The notes beneath the pieces are model-generated. The model was not told the origin of the DNA. It worked only from the letters and a program-made list of their open reading frames with translations, and searched no databases. From Oscillospiraceae bacterium (lineage in GTDB: Bacteria > Bacillota > Clostridia > Oscillospirales > Acutalibacteraceae), in contig CADBBT010000001.1 in assembly GCA_902792985.1 (NCBI GenBank), positions 56,847 through 120,846 on the forward strand: a stretch of 64,000 nucleotides of DNA, given 5' to 3'. Shown here in pieces: positions 25,312-34,632 of the stretch. Position numbers and translations under genes: made by a program. How positions within the stretch are numbered: the first letter of the stretch is position 1; each line of letters starts with the position of its first letter.

Positions 25312-27048
25312 TTGAAAAGGCTCATGTTGGGCAACGAAGCCGTTGCCAGAGGACTGTTTGAAGCCGGTGTCAAGCTCGTATCCAGCTACCCCGGCACACC
25401 GTCCACGGAGATCACCGAATTTGCCGCAAAATATGACGAGATCTACTGCGAATGGGCGCCGAACGAAAAGGTCGCCGCAGAGGTCGCTTTCGGCGCGTCG
25501 CTGCGCGGGGTGCGCAGTGCTTGCGCAATGAAGCATGTCGGTCTGAACGTTGCGGCTGACCCGTTGTTTACGCTCTCCTACACCGGCGTGAACGGCGGTC
25601 TTGTGCTGTTTGTTGCCGACGACCCGGCGATGCACTCCTCACAGAACGAACAGGATTCGCGCCATTATGCCATCGCGGCAAAGGTGCCGATGCTGGAACC
25701 CGCCGACGCAGCAGAGGCCAAAGCCTTTGTCAAGCGCGCGTTTGAACTTTCCGAAGAATATGACACGCCGGTCATCGTGCGCATGTGCACGCGCATCGCC
25801 CACTCCCAGAGCGTTGTGGAGCTGCAGGACCGCGTGGAAAAGGAACTTCCGGCCTATGAGAAGCAGCCGCAGAAGTTCATCATGGCGCCCGCAAACGCCG
25901 TGCGCCGTCATCCGTTTGTGGAAGAGCGCACAAAGAAGCTTGCTTTGCTCGCAGAGACAGACACAGCGCTCAACCGCGTAGAGATGGGCGGTACGGAGAT
26001 CGGCATCGTCTGCGCCGGCACGGTGTATCAATATGTGAAGGAAGTGTTCGGCGATTCCGTGTCCGTGCTCAAGCTCGGCATGGTCAATCCCCTGCCCACC
26101 GAACTGTTCCGGACCTTCGCCGCGTCCGTGGATAAGCTCTATGTGATCGAGGAACTCGACGGCGTGATCGAAAGCCACCTGAAAAACCTCGGCATCCCCT
26201 GCATCGGCAAGGAGATGTTCACGCCGCTGGGCGAATACAACCAGACGAGCATCCGCAAGGCGTTCGGTCTGCCGGTGCCGGAGCACCGGGAAGCGCCGCA
26301 GGTGCCCGTGCGTCCGCCGATCATGTGCGCCGGCTGCCCGCACCGCGGTCTGTTTTACACGCTCGCCAAACATAAGATCACCTGCCTTGGCGACATCGGC
26401 TGTTACACGCTCGGCTCCGCCGCTCCGTTGAATGCGCTGGATTCCACGCTTTGCATGGGCGCGTCCGTGTCGGGTCTGCACGGCTTCAACAAAGCCGGCG
26501 GCAGCGACAGCGAGCGCAAAACCGTCTGTGTGATCGGCGATTCCACGTTCATGCATTCCGGCATGACGGGCCTTGTCAACATCGCCTACAACGCGTCGAA
26601 CTCGACCGTTATCATCCTCGATAACTCCATCACCGGCATGACCGGCCACCAGCAGAACCCGACCACCGGTAAAAACATCAAAGGCGATCCTGCGCTGGCG
26701 GTCGACCTTGAAGCGCTTTGCCGCGCCATCGGCATTGAGCGTGTGCGCGTGGTCGATCCCTATGATCTGAAAGCCTGTGAGGACGCGGTGCTTGAAGAGC
26801 TTGCCGCAGACGCGCCGTCGGTCATCATCTCGCGCCGCCCGTGCATGCTGCTCAAGTATGTCAAGGCGAAACCGCCGGTCAAGGTGAACGAAGACAAATG
26901 CGTCGGCTGCCGCCAGTGCATGAAGCTCGGCTGCCCGGCGATCAGCTTCAAAAACAAAAAAGCGCACATCGACCCGACCCAGTGCGTCGGCTGTGATGTG
27001 TGCACTCAGCTTTGCAAACTGAACGCGATTGAGAAAGGAGAGCGCTGA
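25312..27048 (+). CDS. iorA: Indolepyruvate:ferredoxin oxidoreductase, alpha subunit
   Basis: IorA oxidatively decarboxylates aryl pyruvates (from Trp, Phe, Tyr) to aryl-acetyl-CoA and reduces ferredoxin. The N-terminal pyrimidine-type region begins MKRLMLGNEAVARGLFEAG with YPGTPSTEI. The TPP-binding domain contains GCPHRGLFYTL and GDIGCYTLGSAAP..GDSTFMHSG. Two C-terminal [4Fe-4S] motifs are visible (CVGCRQCMKLGC and CVGCDVCTQLC). I chose TTG at 25312, about 10 nt after GGAGG; an ATG at 25324 is an alternative. iorB follows by two bases. Confidence 0.95.
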   Translation: MKRLMLGNEAVARGLFEAGVKLVSSYPGTPSTEITEFAAKYDEIYCEWAPNEKVAAEVAFGASLRGVRSACAMKHVGLNVAADPLFTLSYTGVNGGLVLFVADDPAMHSSQNEQDSRHYAIAAKVPMLEPADAAEAKAFVKRAFELSEEYDTPVIVRMCTRIAHSQSVVELQDRVEKELPAYEKQPQKFIMAPANAVRRHPFVEERTKKLALLAETDTALNRVEMGGTEIGIVCAGTVYQYVKEVFGDSVSVLKLGMVNPLPTELFRTFAASVDKLYVIEELDGVIESHLKNLGIPCIGKEMFTPLGEYNQTSIRKAFGLPVPEHREAPQVPVRPPIMCAGCPHRGLFYTLAKHKITCLGDIGCYTLGSAAPLNALDSTLCMGASVSGLHGFNKAGGSDSERKTVCVIGDSTFMHSGMTGLVNIAYNASNSTVIILDNSITGMTGHQQNPTTGKNIKGDPALAVDLEALCRAIGIERVRVVDPYDLKACEDAVLEELAADAPSVIISRRPCMLLKYVKAKPPVKVNEDKCVGCRQCMKLGCPAISFKNKKAHIDPTQCVGCDVCTQLCKLNAIEKGER

Positions 27049-27050
27049 GG

Positions 27051-27623
27051 ATGGAAACGAAAAATGTAATGATCGTCGGTGTCGGCGGCCAGGGCAGCCT
27101 GCTTGCCAGCAAACTGCTCGGCGCTTTGCTCATCCGCCGCGGCTATGACGTCAAGGTCAGCGAGGTCCACGGCATGAGCCAGCGCGGAGGCAGCGTTGTG
27201 ACCTATGTGCGATTCGGCGACAAGGTCTACTCCCCCGTCATCTCCACAGGCGAGGCGGATTTCATCGTCTCGTTTGAACAGCTTGAAGCCGCCCGCTATC
27301 TCGATTGTTTGAAAAAAGACGGCAAGATCATTGTGAATGCTCAGGCCATCGACCCGATGCCCGTGATCACCGGCGCCGCAGTATATCCCGAAGGCATTCT
27401 GGACACGCTGAAAGCGCAGGGCGTCACTGTGGACGCCATTGACGCGCTTGCGCTCGCACAAAAAGCCGGCAACGCCAAAAGCGTGAACATCGTGCTCATG
27501 GGCCGCCTTGCAAAGTATTTCGACATTCCCTACGACGCGTGGATCGACGAGATTCGTCAGATCGTCAAGCCGCAGTTTGTGGATGTCAACCTGAAGGCGT
27601 TCGAACTGGGTTACAATTTTTGA
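27051..27623 (+). CDS. iorB: Indolepyruvate:ferredoxin oxidoreductase, beta subunit
   Basis: IorB is the CoA-binding gamma-type domain partner of IorA. The 190-residue protein has VGVGGQGSLLASKLLG, HGMSQRGGSVVTYVRFG and ISTGEADFIVSFEQLEAAR, the standard landmarks. It is tightly coupled to iorA and upstream of paaK in the same orientation. Confidence 0.95.
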   Translation: METKNVMIVGVGGQGSLLASKLLGALLIRRGYDVKVSEVHGMSQRGGSVVTYVRFGDKVYSPVISTGEADFIVSFEQLEAARYLDCLKKDGKIIVNAQAIDPMPVITGAAVYPEGILDTLKAQGVTVDAIDALALAQKAGNAKSVNIVLMGRLAKYFDIPYDAWIDEIRQIVKPQFVDVNLKAFELGYNF

Positions 27624-27705
27624 GTTTTCTCAAATTTAAGCTTCTTTTCAGCTTTTTCTGCTAAAAATACATCAATATGTTTCTACGTTGAAAGGAGTGG
27701 TTCCC

Positions 27706-29013
27706 ATGCCCCATTATTATCAGCCCGAAATCGAAACAGCGTCCCGCGAAGAGATCCTCGCCATCCAGAACGAAAAGATCGTCAAACAGGTCAAGCACGT
27801 TTATGAAAACGTGAAGTATTACCGCGACCTCATGGACGCCAAGGGCGTGAAACCCGAAGACATTCAAAGTGTGGACGACATCAAAAAGCTGCCGTTCCTT
27901 TCCAAAGCCGATCTGCGCGAAGCCTATCCCTACGGCTTGCTCGGCACAGATTTGAAAAACTGTGTGCGCATCCATTCCACCTCCGGCACCACCGGCAAGC
28001 GCGTGGTCGCGTTTTACACACAGCACGACGTGGACATCTGGAACGACTGCTGCGCGCGCGCCATTGTTGCCGCCGGCGGCAACAGCGGCGACGTCTGTCA
28101 GGTCGCATACGGCTACGGTCTGTTCACCGGCGGCTTCGGTCTGCACGGCGGCTCGGAAAAAGTCGGCTGCCTGACGCTGCCGATGTCCTCCGGCAACACC
28201 GAACGTCAGATCCAGTTCATGATGGATCTCGGCGCCACCATCATCTGCTGCACCCCGTCCTACGCCGCCTATATCGGCGAGACGCTTGCAGAGCAAGGCT
28301 ACAAGCCGGAAGACAACAAGCTCAAGGCCGGCATCTTCGGCGCAGAGCCGTGGACGGAAGAGATGCGCCGGAGCATTGAAAAGAGCCTCGGCATCAAAGC
28401 CTACGACATCTACGGTCTGACCGAAACCAGCGGCCCGGGCGTTGCATTTGAATGCTGCGCGCAAAGCGGCATGCATATCAACGAGGACCACTTCTATGCC
28501 GAGATCATCGACCCCGACACCGGCGAAGTCCTCCCCGAAGGCAGCAAGGGCGAACTCGTGTTCACCTCGCTGGACAAGGAAGCCTTTCCGCTGCTGCGTT
28601 ACCGCACGCGCGACATCTGCGTGCTCTCGCATGAAAAATGCGCCTGCGGACGCACCCATGTGAAGATGAGCAAGCCCATGGGCCGTTCCGATGACATGAT
28701 GATCATCCGCGGCGTCAACGTGTTCCCGAGCCAGATCGAAACGGTGCTGCTCAATGAGGGCTATACGCCGAACTATCAGATCATCGTGGATCGCGTCAAC
28801 AATTCCGATACACTCGACGTCAACGTGGAGCTGCTGCCCGAACAGTTCTCCGACATCGTTGCCGAAAACCAGAAAAAAGAACGCGCGCTTGAAATCGCCA
28901 TGCGCACCATGCTCGGCATTGGTCCGAGAGTGCACCTGGTGCCGCCGCACTCCATTGTCCGTTCCGAGGGCAAGGCTGTGCGCGTGATCGACAAGCGCAA
29001 ACTGCACGATTGA
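27706..29013 (+). CDS. paaK: Phenylacetate-CoA ligase family protein
   Basis: This acyl-adenylate-forming enzyme activates aryl acetates to CoA thioesters; run in reverse it yields ATP from aryl-acetyl-CoA. The 435-residue protein has the ATP-binding motif HSTSGTTGK, YGYGLFTGGFGLHGG, DIYGLTETSGPG and a C-terminal lid (SDDMMIIRGVNVFPSQIE). I chose ATG at 27706 after AAAGGAGTGG. Next to iorAB it fits the energy-conserving route aryl pyruvate to aryl-acetyl-CoA to aryl acetate plus ATP. Confidence 0.9.
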   Translation: MPHYYQPEIETASREEILAIQNEKIVKQVKHVYENVKYYRDLMDAKGVKPEDIQSVDDIKKLPFLSKADLREAYPYGLLGTDLKNCVRIHSTSGTTGKRVVAFYTQHDVDIWNDCCARAIVAAGGNSGDVCQVAYGYGLFTGGFGLHGGSEKVGCLTLPMSSGNTERQIQFMMDLGATIICCTPSYAAYIGETLAEQGYKPEDNKLKAGIFGAEPWTEEMRRSIEKSLGIKAYDIYGLTETSGPGVAFECCAQSGMHINEDHFYAEIIDPDTGEVLPEGSKGELVFTSLDKEAFPLLRYRTRDICVLSHEKCACGRTHVKMSKPMGRSDDMMIIRGVNVFPSQIETVLLNEGYTPNYQIIVDRVNNSDTLDVNVELLPEQFSDIVAENQKKERALEIAMRTMLGIGPRVHLVPPHSIVRSEGKAVRVIDKRKLHD

Positions 29014-29028
29014 GAAAGGAGCGTTCCC

Positions 29029-29457
29029 ATGGCCATTCAGCAGATTTCCGTTTTTCTTGAAAACAAAGAAGGCAAACTGGCAGAGGCGATCAAGGCCATC
29101 TCCGGCGCAAACGTCAATATCCGCGCGCTGTGCGTGGCAGACACCCGTGATTTCGGCATCCTGCGCCTGATCACCTCCAACAACGCAGACGCAAAGGCCG
29201 CGCTGAGCGACACCGGCGCTGTGCTTGCCACCGACGTCATTGCCGCAAAAATGGACGACACCGCCGGCGCGCTTTCCCGCATTCTGGACATCCTTGCCGA
29301 AGCACAGATCAACATCGAATACATGTACGCTTTCACCGGCGCTGCGGACCTCGGCGCTTATGTGGTGCTGCGGGTCAACAACACTCCCGCCGCCGAAGCG
29401 ATCCTCAAAGCCGCAGGCATTTCGACGCTGTGTGACGACGACGTGAAAGCGATGTGA
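29029..29457 (+). CDS. Tandem ACT-domain protein
   Basis: The 142-residue protein consists of two ACT domains: IQQISVFLENKEGKLAEAIKAISGANVNIRAL (residues 1-70) and a second starting near DDTAGALSRILDILAEAQINIEY. ACT pairs bind amino acids. Such stand-alone ACT proteins often follow paaK with iorAB and probably sense aromatic amino acids or modulate the ligase. It starts 15 nt after paaK. Confidence 0.88.
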   Translation: MAIQQISVFLENKEGKLAEAIKAISGANVNIRALCVADTRDFGILRLITSNNADAKAALSDTGAVLATDVIAAKMDDTAGALSRILDILAEAQINIEYMYAFTGAADLGAYVVLRVNNTPAAEAILKAAGISTLCDDDVKAM

Positions 29458-29580
29458 GTCGTAAGTCATCAGTCATCAGTCGTTAGTCAAAGCTATCAGT
29501 ATAATTGAAGCCCGCCGTGAAACAACCACGGCGGGCTTAACTTTCGACTATCGACGAACGACTATTGACTCACGACTGTT
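29458..29580. repeat. Heptamer arrays flanking a hairpin
   Basis: Imperfect AGTCATC/AGTCGTT units lie on the left (29463-29489) and reverse-complement-type GACTATCGACGAACGACT units on the right (29543-29578). They flank the hairpin at 29508-29538. Confidence 0.7.
29508..29538. terminator. Bidirectional hairpin terminator between converging operons
   Basis: AAGCCCGCCGTG and CACGGCGGGCTT pair across a 7-nt loop, between the ACT gene and the converging ABC exporter genes. Confidence 0.7.
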
Positions 29581-31421
29581 CAGCTCACAAACTGTGCCTC
29601 ATAAAGCTTTGCGTAGGCGCCGCCGGTTTGCAGCAGTTCTTCGTGCGTGCCCTGCTCCATGATGCGGCCGCCCTCGATGACGATGATCGCGTCGGCGTTC
29701 CGGATCGTGGACAGGCGGTGGGCGATCACAAAATTCGTGCGGCCTTGCATGAGATTGTTCATCGCCGCCTGAATCTGCAGCTCCGTGCGCGTGTCGACCG
29801 AGGAGGTCGCCTCATCGAGGATGAGGATGCTCGGGTCGGAGATGATCGCGCGCGCAATCGTCAAAAGCTGCTTTTGTCCGGCGGAAAGGTTCGTGCCGTC
29901 CTCGTCAAGGACCGTGTTGTAACCGTCCGGCAGTGTGTCGATGAATTGATCGACACGCGCAGCCTTCACAGCGCGTCGGAAGGCTTCTTCGTCCACCTCG
30001 TCCTTGCCATAAAGGATGTTTTCACGCACTGTGCCGCGGAACAGCCAGGTGTCCTGCAAAACCATGCCGAAAATGCTGCGCAGATTGCGGCGGGAGATGT
30101 CCATGATGTCCACGCCGTCCACGCGGATGTGGCCGCTTTGGATGTCGTAAAAGCGCATGAGCAAGTTGACCAGCGTCGTTTTGCCAGCGCCGGTCGGACC
30201 GACGATTGCAACGAGCTGCCCCGGGGCGACGTTCAGACTGAAGTCACGGTAAAGGGGCTTGTCAGGCTCATAGGCAAAGTTGACATGGTCAAACTCCACC
30301 GCGCCCTGCGGGTGTGTGAGCTCGGTCTTGACCGTTTCGGCGGTCTCCTCCGGCTCGTCAATGATCTCAAACACACGCTCCGCTGACGCCAGCGAGGATT
30401 GCAGGTTGTTGACGATGTTGGAAAAGTCGATGATCGGCTGCATGATCAGCCGGGCATAGGTGATAAACACCGTCATTGCGCCCACGGAGTAGCCCTTGTG
30501 GAGAATGAGGTAGCCGGTCACGATGCAGATCAGCACAAAGGAGATGTTGTAGGAAAAGTTCACGATCGGGCCGAGCAGACCGGAAAGGAACTGCGCCTTG
30601 CGGCCCGTTTCGTACAGCTCTTCGTTGATTGCGCGGAACTCGTCGATCGCCGCCTGTTCGCGGCCGAACACCTTGACGATGTTGTGGTTCGTGAACATCT
30701 CCTCGATATGGCCGTTGATGTCGCCGGTGCGGCGCCAGACAGCGCGGAAATAACGCTTGGAACGGCCGAGGATCGCAAAGGCGACCGCGGCGCTCAGCGG
30801 CAGCGGCAGGAGCGAGGCGAGCGTCAGCGTCGGGTCATAGGCCAGCATGATCGCAAACACACCCACAAACGTCACCACGGAGGAGATGAGCTGGATGAAG
30901 ATCTGCTGGAAGGTGTTGTTGATGTTGTCGATATCGTTCGTCACACGCGAGAGCAGATCGCCTTTGTTGTGGCTGTCGAAAAACTTCAGCGGCAACCGTG
31001 AAAGCTTTGCGTTGATGCGGCTGCGCAGGCTCGTGATCATCGTCTGCGTCAGCCCCGCCATGGTGAAGTTCAAGAAGAACATGCACACGGCGGATAGGCC
31101 GTAGATCAGAAGGATTGTGCCGAGGATCTCAAAGATCGCGCCGAAATCCATCCGGCCGGTCTGCAGCTTGTTATCCACCTGCGCGTTGATCAGGTCCATG
31201 ATATCGCCGAGGTAGCGCGGTCCGATCACGTTCAGCGCCGCCGAAAGCGCCGCAAGCAGCGTGACGACCGTGATCTGGATGCGATGGCCCTTCAAAAGCG
31301 CAAGCAGCTGCATCGCCGTGCCGCGGAAATTCTTGACCTTTTCCTTTTCGCTCTGCTTCTGATCACGGTAGTCGGCGTATTTATCTTTTTTTCGTTTCAA
31401 GGAAGTCTGATCTCTGTTCAT
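29580..31421 (-). CDS. ABC exporter, transmembrane-ATPase half (subunit 2)
   Basis: This 613-residue half-transporter has six membrane spans (residues ~50-340) and a nucleotide-binding domain with Walker A VGPTGAGKTT, signature LSAGQKQLL and Walker B ILILDEATSSVDTRTE. The catalytic Glu is present, so this is the active partner. It overlaps the upstream half-transporter by ATGA, typical of heterodimeric multidrug or lipid exporters of the BmrCD/TM287-288 type. The substrate is unknown. Confidence 0.92.
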   Translation of the reverse strand: MNRDQTSLKRKKDKYADYRDQKQSEKEKVKNFRGTAMQLLALLKGHRIQITVVTLLAALSAALNVIGPRYLGDIMDLINAQVDNKLQTGRMDFGAIFEILGTILLIYGLSAVCMFFLNFTMAGLTQTMITSLRSRINAKLSRLPLKFFDSHNKGDLLSRVTNDIDNINNTFQQIFIQLISSVVTFVGVFAIMLAYDPTLTLASLLPLPLSAAVAFAILGRSKRYFRAVWRRTGDINGHIEEMFTNHNIVKVFGREQAAIDEFRAINEELYETGRKAQFLSGLLGPIVNFSYNISFVLICIVTGYLILHKGYSVGAMTVFITYARLIMQPIIDFSNIVNNLQSSLASAERVFEIIDEPEETAETVKTELTHPQGAVEFDHVNFAYEPDKPLYRDFSLNVAPGQLVAIVGPTGAGKTTLVNLLMRFYDIQSGHIRVDGVDIMDISRRNLRSIFGMVLQDTWLFRGTVRENILYGKDEVDEEAFRRAVKAARVDQFIDTLPDGYNTVLDEDGTNLSAGQKQLLTIARAIISDPSILILDEATSSVDTRTELQIQAAMNNLMQGRTNFVIAHRLSTIRNADAIIVIEGGRIMEQGTHEELLQTGGAYAKLYEAQFVS

Positions 31422-33163
31422 GCCATCGCCTCCCCCGAAAGCTGTGACGCCACGATCTCCCGATAGACCGGGCAGGACGCCAGCAGGTCTTCGTGCCGGC
31501 CTTCGCCGACGATTTTGCCGCCGTCAAGCACAAGGATCTTGTCCGCGTGCAGGATCGTACCGACCCGCTGCGCGACGATGATCTTTGTTTTTTTCAACTC
31601 TTTTTGCAGCGCAACACGCAGCTTTGCTTCGGTCAAAAAGTCCAGCGCGGAAAAGCTGTCATCAAAAATATACACATCCGCGTCGCGCACAAGCGCGCGG
31701 GCGATCGCCAAACGCTGCTTCTGTCCGCCGGAAAGGTTCGTCACGTTCTGGCTGACAAAGCTCTGCAGCCCGTCGGGCAGTTCATCCACAAAGGCCTTGC
31801 TCTGCGAAAGCTCGACCGCTTTCCAAAGCTGCGCCTCGCTCGCGTTCTCGTCGCCGTAACGCAGGTTTTCTTCGATCGTGCCGCTGAACAGGTTCGCCTT
31901 CTGCATCACATAGCCGATGCGCGCGTGCAGCTCCTGCTGCGGCAGCCGTTTGACATCCACGCCGCTGAACAGCACCTGTCCTTCGGTTGCGTCATAAAAG
32001 CGCGGGATCAGATTCGCCAGCGTGCTCTTGCCGCTGCCGGTGCCGCCGATGATCGCGGTCGTTTTGCCCGCCTCGGCCGTGAAGGATATATCGCTGAGAA
32101 TGGGCTGGGCAGCCTCATTATAGCGGAAGGTCACATGGCGGAACTCCACCTCGCCGCGCTTGCTTTCGTCAAACGTCAGCGGCGCTTCCGGCTCGCAGAT
32201 CGCAGGCTCGATATCGAGCACTTCCTTGATGCGCTTTGCAGAAATGTTGGCGCGCGGCACGATCACAAACATCGCCGCCGCCATGGACAGCGCGAACACG
32301 ATCATGATCATATAGATAACGAACGCCTGCAGGTCGCCGACCGCGTTCTGGATCTTTGCGGGGTCGGTGATCGCGTCGATGCTGCGCGTGGAGACCAGCA
32401 GCAGCGCGTCAAGCGCGAGTGTCGCCAGCACGATCGCCACCGGCAACAGGATCGCCATCGTCCGCTGCAATTTGAGCACCAGCGCAGACAGCGCGTGGTT
32501 TTGTTCTTCAAAACGCGCGTCTTCATAAGGCTCTTTGTTGAACGCGTGGATCACACGGATGCCGCTGAGCTTTTCACGCAGGAAGCGGTTGAGCGCATCC
32601 ACCATTTTTTGGCGCTTGCGAAACAGCGGCAGCACCAGCTTGATGACAAGATACGCCAGTCCCGCGATCACAGGCAGCACGGCAAAGATGATCATCGCCA
32701 GCCGCGCGTTGAGAAAGAACGCCATAAATGTGCCGCCGACGAGCATGATCGGCGCGGAGATGATCATGCGCAGCGATTGCAGGATGAAGTCCTGCATCAC
32801 TTTAACGTCGTTGGTGCAGCGCGTGATGAGCGAGGGCGTGCCGATGCAGTCGATGTCGCTTTGCGAAAGGGATTCCACCTTCAAAAACAGCTCCTCGCGC
32901 AGGATCTTGCCGTAAAGGGTGGACGTGCGGGAGGAGAAATAGCTGTTGACGGAATGGATCACGATCACGGCCAGCGAGACGCCGAGCATCACAAACCCCA
33001 TGCGTTTGATGTATTCCATATCCGCGTTCTTGATTCCGTTGTTGATCAGCATACCCATCAGCATCGGCAAGATCAGCGTGGAAATCTGCGAAAGCACAAC
33101 AAACAGCATGGCCGCCGCAACATCACCCCGGATCTGTTTCAGATATTTTAAAAGTCTGGTCAA
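31418..33163 (-). CDS. ABC exporter, transmembrane-ATPase half (subunit 1, degenerate site)
   Basis: This 581-residue half-transporter has six spans and a nucleotide-binding domain: Walker A GGTGSGKST, signature LSGGQKQRL, and Walker B followed by Asp-Asp (VYIFDDSFSALD) instead of Asp-Glu. The missing catalytic Glu marks the degenerate site of a heterodimeric exporter. It starts at TTG 33163 with GGAGGTC at good spacing. The start at 31421 of its partner overlaps its stop. Confidence 0.92.
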   Translation of the reverse strand: MTRLLKYLKQIRGDVAAAMLFVVLSQISTLILPMLMGMLINNGIKNADMEYIKRMGFVMLGVSLAVIVIHSVNSYFSSRTSTLYGKILREELFLKVESLSQSDIDCIGTPSLITRCTNDVKVMQDFILQSLRMIISAPIMLVGGTFMAFFLNARLAMIIFAVLPVIAGLAYLVIKLVLPLFRKRQKMVDALNRFLREKLSGIRVIHAFNKEPYEDARFEEQNHALSALVLKLQRTMAILLPVAIVLATLALDALLLVSTRSIDAITDPAKIQNAVGDLQAFVIYMIMIVFALSMAAAMFVIVPRANISAKRIKEVLDIEPAICEPEAPLTFDESKRGEVEFRHVTFRYNEAAQPILSDISFTAEAGKTTAIIGGTGSGKSTLANLIPRFYDATEGQVLFSGVDVKRLPQQELHARIGYVMQKANLFSGTIEENLRYGDENASEAQLWKAVELSQSKAFVDELPDGLQSFVSQNVTNLSGGQKQRLAIARALVRDADVYIFDDSFSALDFLTEAKLRVALQKELKKTKIIVAQRVGTILHADKILVLDGGKIVGEGRHEDLLASCPVYREIVASQLSGEAMA

Positions 33164-33287
33164 ATAGATCGACCTCCGTTGTTTCCTGAATTGCCGTATA
33201 TAGCAGCAGTTTATTTTACCATAGGTTTATGAATAAAGTATAAACAGAAAAAAAGCTGAATCATCTTTAATAATCGCCAATCGCCGC

Positions 33288-33318
33288 AAAAAAACAAAGC
33301 CCACCAATGGTGAACTTT
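33288..33318 (-). terminator. Terminator of the 44-residue peptide gene
   Basis: On the minus strand AAAGTTCACC and GGTGGGCTTT pair around a short loop and are followed by GTTTTTTT. Confidence 0.8.
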
Positions 33319-33368
33319 GTTTGGCAGAACAGGACGCCTGCCCCGTTCCGTTCATTGCAGGATCGAAC

Positions 33369-33503
33369 TTATTTATTCTGGTTGAAAATCGCGTCAATAA
33401 AGCCCTGCGCAATTGCCTGAATCATTTCGCCGGCGATCGCCTGCACGATTTTACCGACAACTTCACCGATGACCTCTCCGATCACGTCAAACGGATTCTT
33501 CAC
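33369..33503 (-). CDS. 44-residue amphipathic small protein
   Basis: The start is GTG at 33501-33503 with GGAGG 9 nt upstream; the stop TAA is at 33369-33371. The peptide opens MKNPFDVIGEVIGEVVGKIV and ends FIDAIFNQNK. It is almost entirely an amphipathic helix with Ile/Val/Phe alternating with Gly, Ala, Glu and Gln. It has its own consensus promoter and terminator, so it is a stand-alone gene, not a decayed fragment. It has no signal peptide or known family. Possible roles are a membrane-surface helix, a lantibiotic-like or modulin-like peptide, or an assembly tag. Confidence 0.75.
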   Translation of the reverse strand: MKNPFDVIGEVIGEVVGKIVQAIAGEMIQAIAQGFIDAIFNQNK

Positions 33504-33536
33504 AGAAACACGCCTCCTCTTTTTATTGATATCACC

Positions 33537-33565
33537 ATTTTAGTCCTGCCGTAACGGGATGTCAA
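33537..33565 (-). promoter_or_regulatory. Promoter of the 44-residue peptide gene
   Basis: Minus-strand TTGACA (33560-33565), a 17-bp spacer and TAAAAT (33537-33542). Confidence 0.8.
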
Positions 33566-33642
33566 GAGAAAGAATGCCCAAATATTCACAGAATCTTTTG
33601 TGTTTATTTACAAAAAATTCATGGAATGTCGTCTGTGCGCAG

Positions 33643-34605
33643 TCAGTTGGCCTTTTGCGGCACGAATTTCGCCATCATCTCGTCGAGCTTTGCTTCGTAG
33701 CCCGCAGGATCGGTGACGACCGAACCGGCATGCTGTGCGCCCTCCACCAGCATCAGATCTTTGTAGTCACTGCCGCAGGCGGCATAGACCTGATAGACCA
33801 TCTCGCAGGGCACAAAGCCGTCCGCCGTTCCGTGAATGAACAGCATGGGCACCTTTGCCTTTTTCACTGCGGCAACGGCGTCTGTGTCGGTTTTGAAATC
33901 ATAGCCGGCAACGCGCTTGTTGACCTCGTTGACAAACGGCAGCAGCGGCCAGGTCGGGATCTTCAGCGCCTGCAGCTTTGCTTCAAACTCATCCCACGCG
34001 CTCGTGAACCCGCAATCGGCCACAATGAAACGCACGTTATCCGGAAGCGTTTCAGCGCCGCTCATAAGCATCACGGTTGCGCTGCCCATGGAAACGCCGT
34101 GCACGATGATGGAGATGTCCTTGCCGTAGGTGTCGTTGAGATAATCGAGCCATTGCAGGCTGTCCTGCGACTCATAGTAGCCAAAGCCGATGTAGGTGCC
34201 TTCGCTTTCGCCGGCGGCACGGTGGTCGACCAGCAGCACATTGCAGCCGCGTTTCAGATAATACTGCACAAAGCCGCAGAATTCGCGCTTTGCGTTGCAG
34301 CGGTAGCCGTGCGAACAGAACACATAGATGTCGGACGGTTCCGCCGGGCGCATCAGGTAGCCGGTCAGCTTATGGCCGGCCTTATTCGTCATATAAACGC
34401 GCTCATAGCCGTAGTTTTCAAGCCAGGCAGTCAGATCGTCTGCCATTTCGCGCGTTTCGGACATATCGGTGCCGGAAAACACGGTCTTCAGCGCTTCGGG
34501 CAGCTCAAATTTGCGGTGAACTAGCAGATCGTCAATCAGAACGCCAACGCCGCAGACTGCGCCCGCGCCACAGGCAGCAAGTTTTACAAGAGAAGAAAAT
34601 TTCAT
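33643..34605 (-). CDS. Alpha/beta hydrolase
   Basis: The 320-residue serine hydrolase has an N-terminal hydrophobic segment that could anchor it to the membrane. The nucleophile elbow is GVSMGS, the oxyanion region VFCSHGYRCNAKREF and LVDHRAAGESEG, the acid residue FIHGTADGFVP, and the histidine GAQHAG. It resembles the YqkD/BAAT-type lipase-peptidase group. The substrate is unknown. It follows uraA by 27 nt on the same strand and may be co-transcribed with pyrR-uraA. Confidence 0.85.
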   Translation of the reverse strand: MKFSSLVKLAACGAGAVCGVGVLIDDLLVHRKFELPEALKTVFSGTDMSETREMADDLTAWLENYGYERVYMTNKAGHKLTGYLMRPAEPSDIYVFCSHGYRCNAKREFCGFVQYYLKRGCNVLLVDHRAAGESEGTYIGFGYYESQDSLQWLDYLNDTYGKDISIIVHGVSMGSATVMLMSGAETLPDNVRFIVADCGFTSAWDEFEAKLQALKIPTWPLLPFVNEVNKRVAGYDFKTDTDAVAAVKKAKVPMLFIHGTADGFVPCEMVYQVYAACGSDYKDLMLVEGAQHAGSVVTDPAGYEAKLDEMMAKFVPQKAN

Positions 34606-34632
34606 TGAGCGTTACACTCCTTTTTTCAGCAT

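Noticed and set aside
31493-33151. A 552-codon open frame on the plus strand
   Set aside because: It is antisense to an ABC exporter gene with complete ATPase motifs and has no ribosome binding site or recognisable domain.
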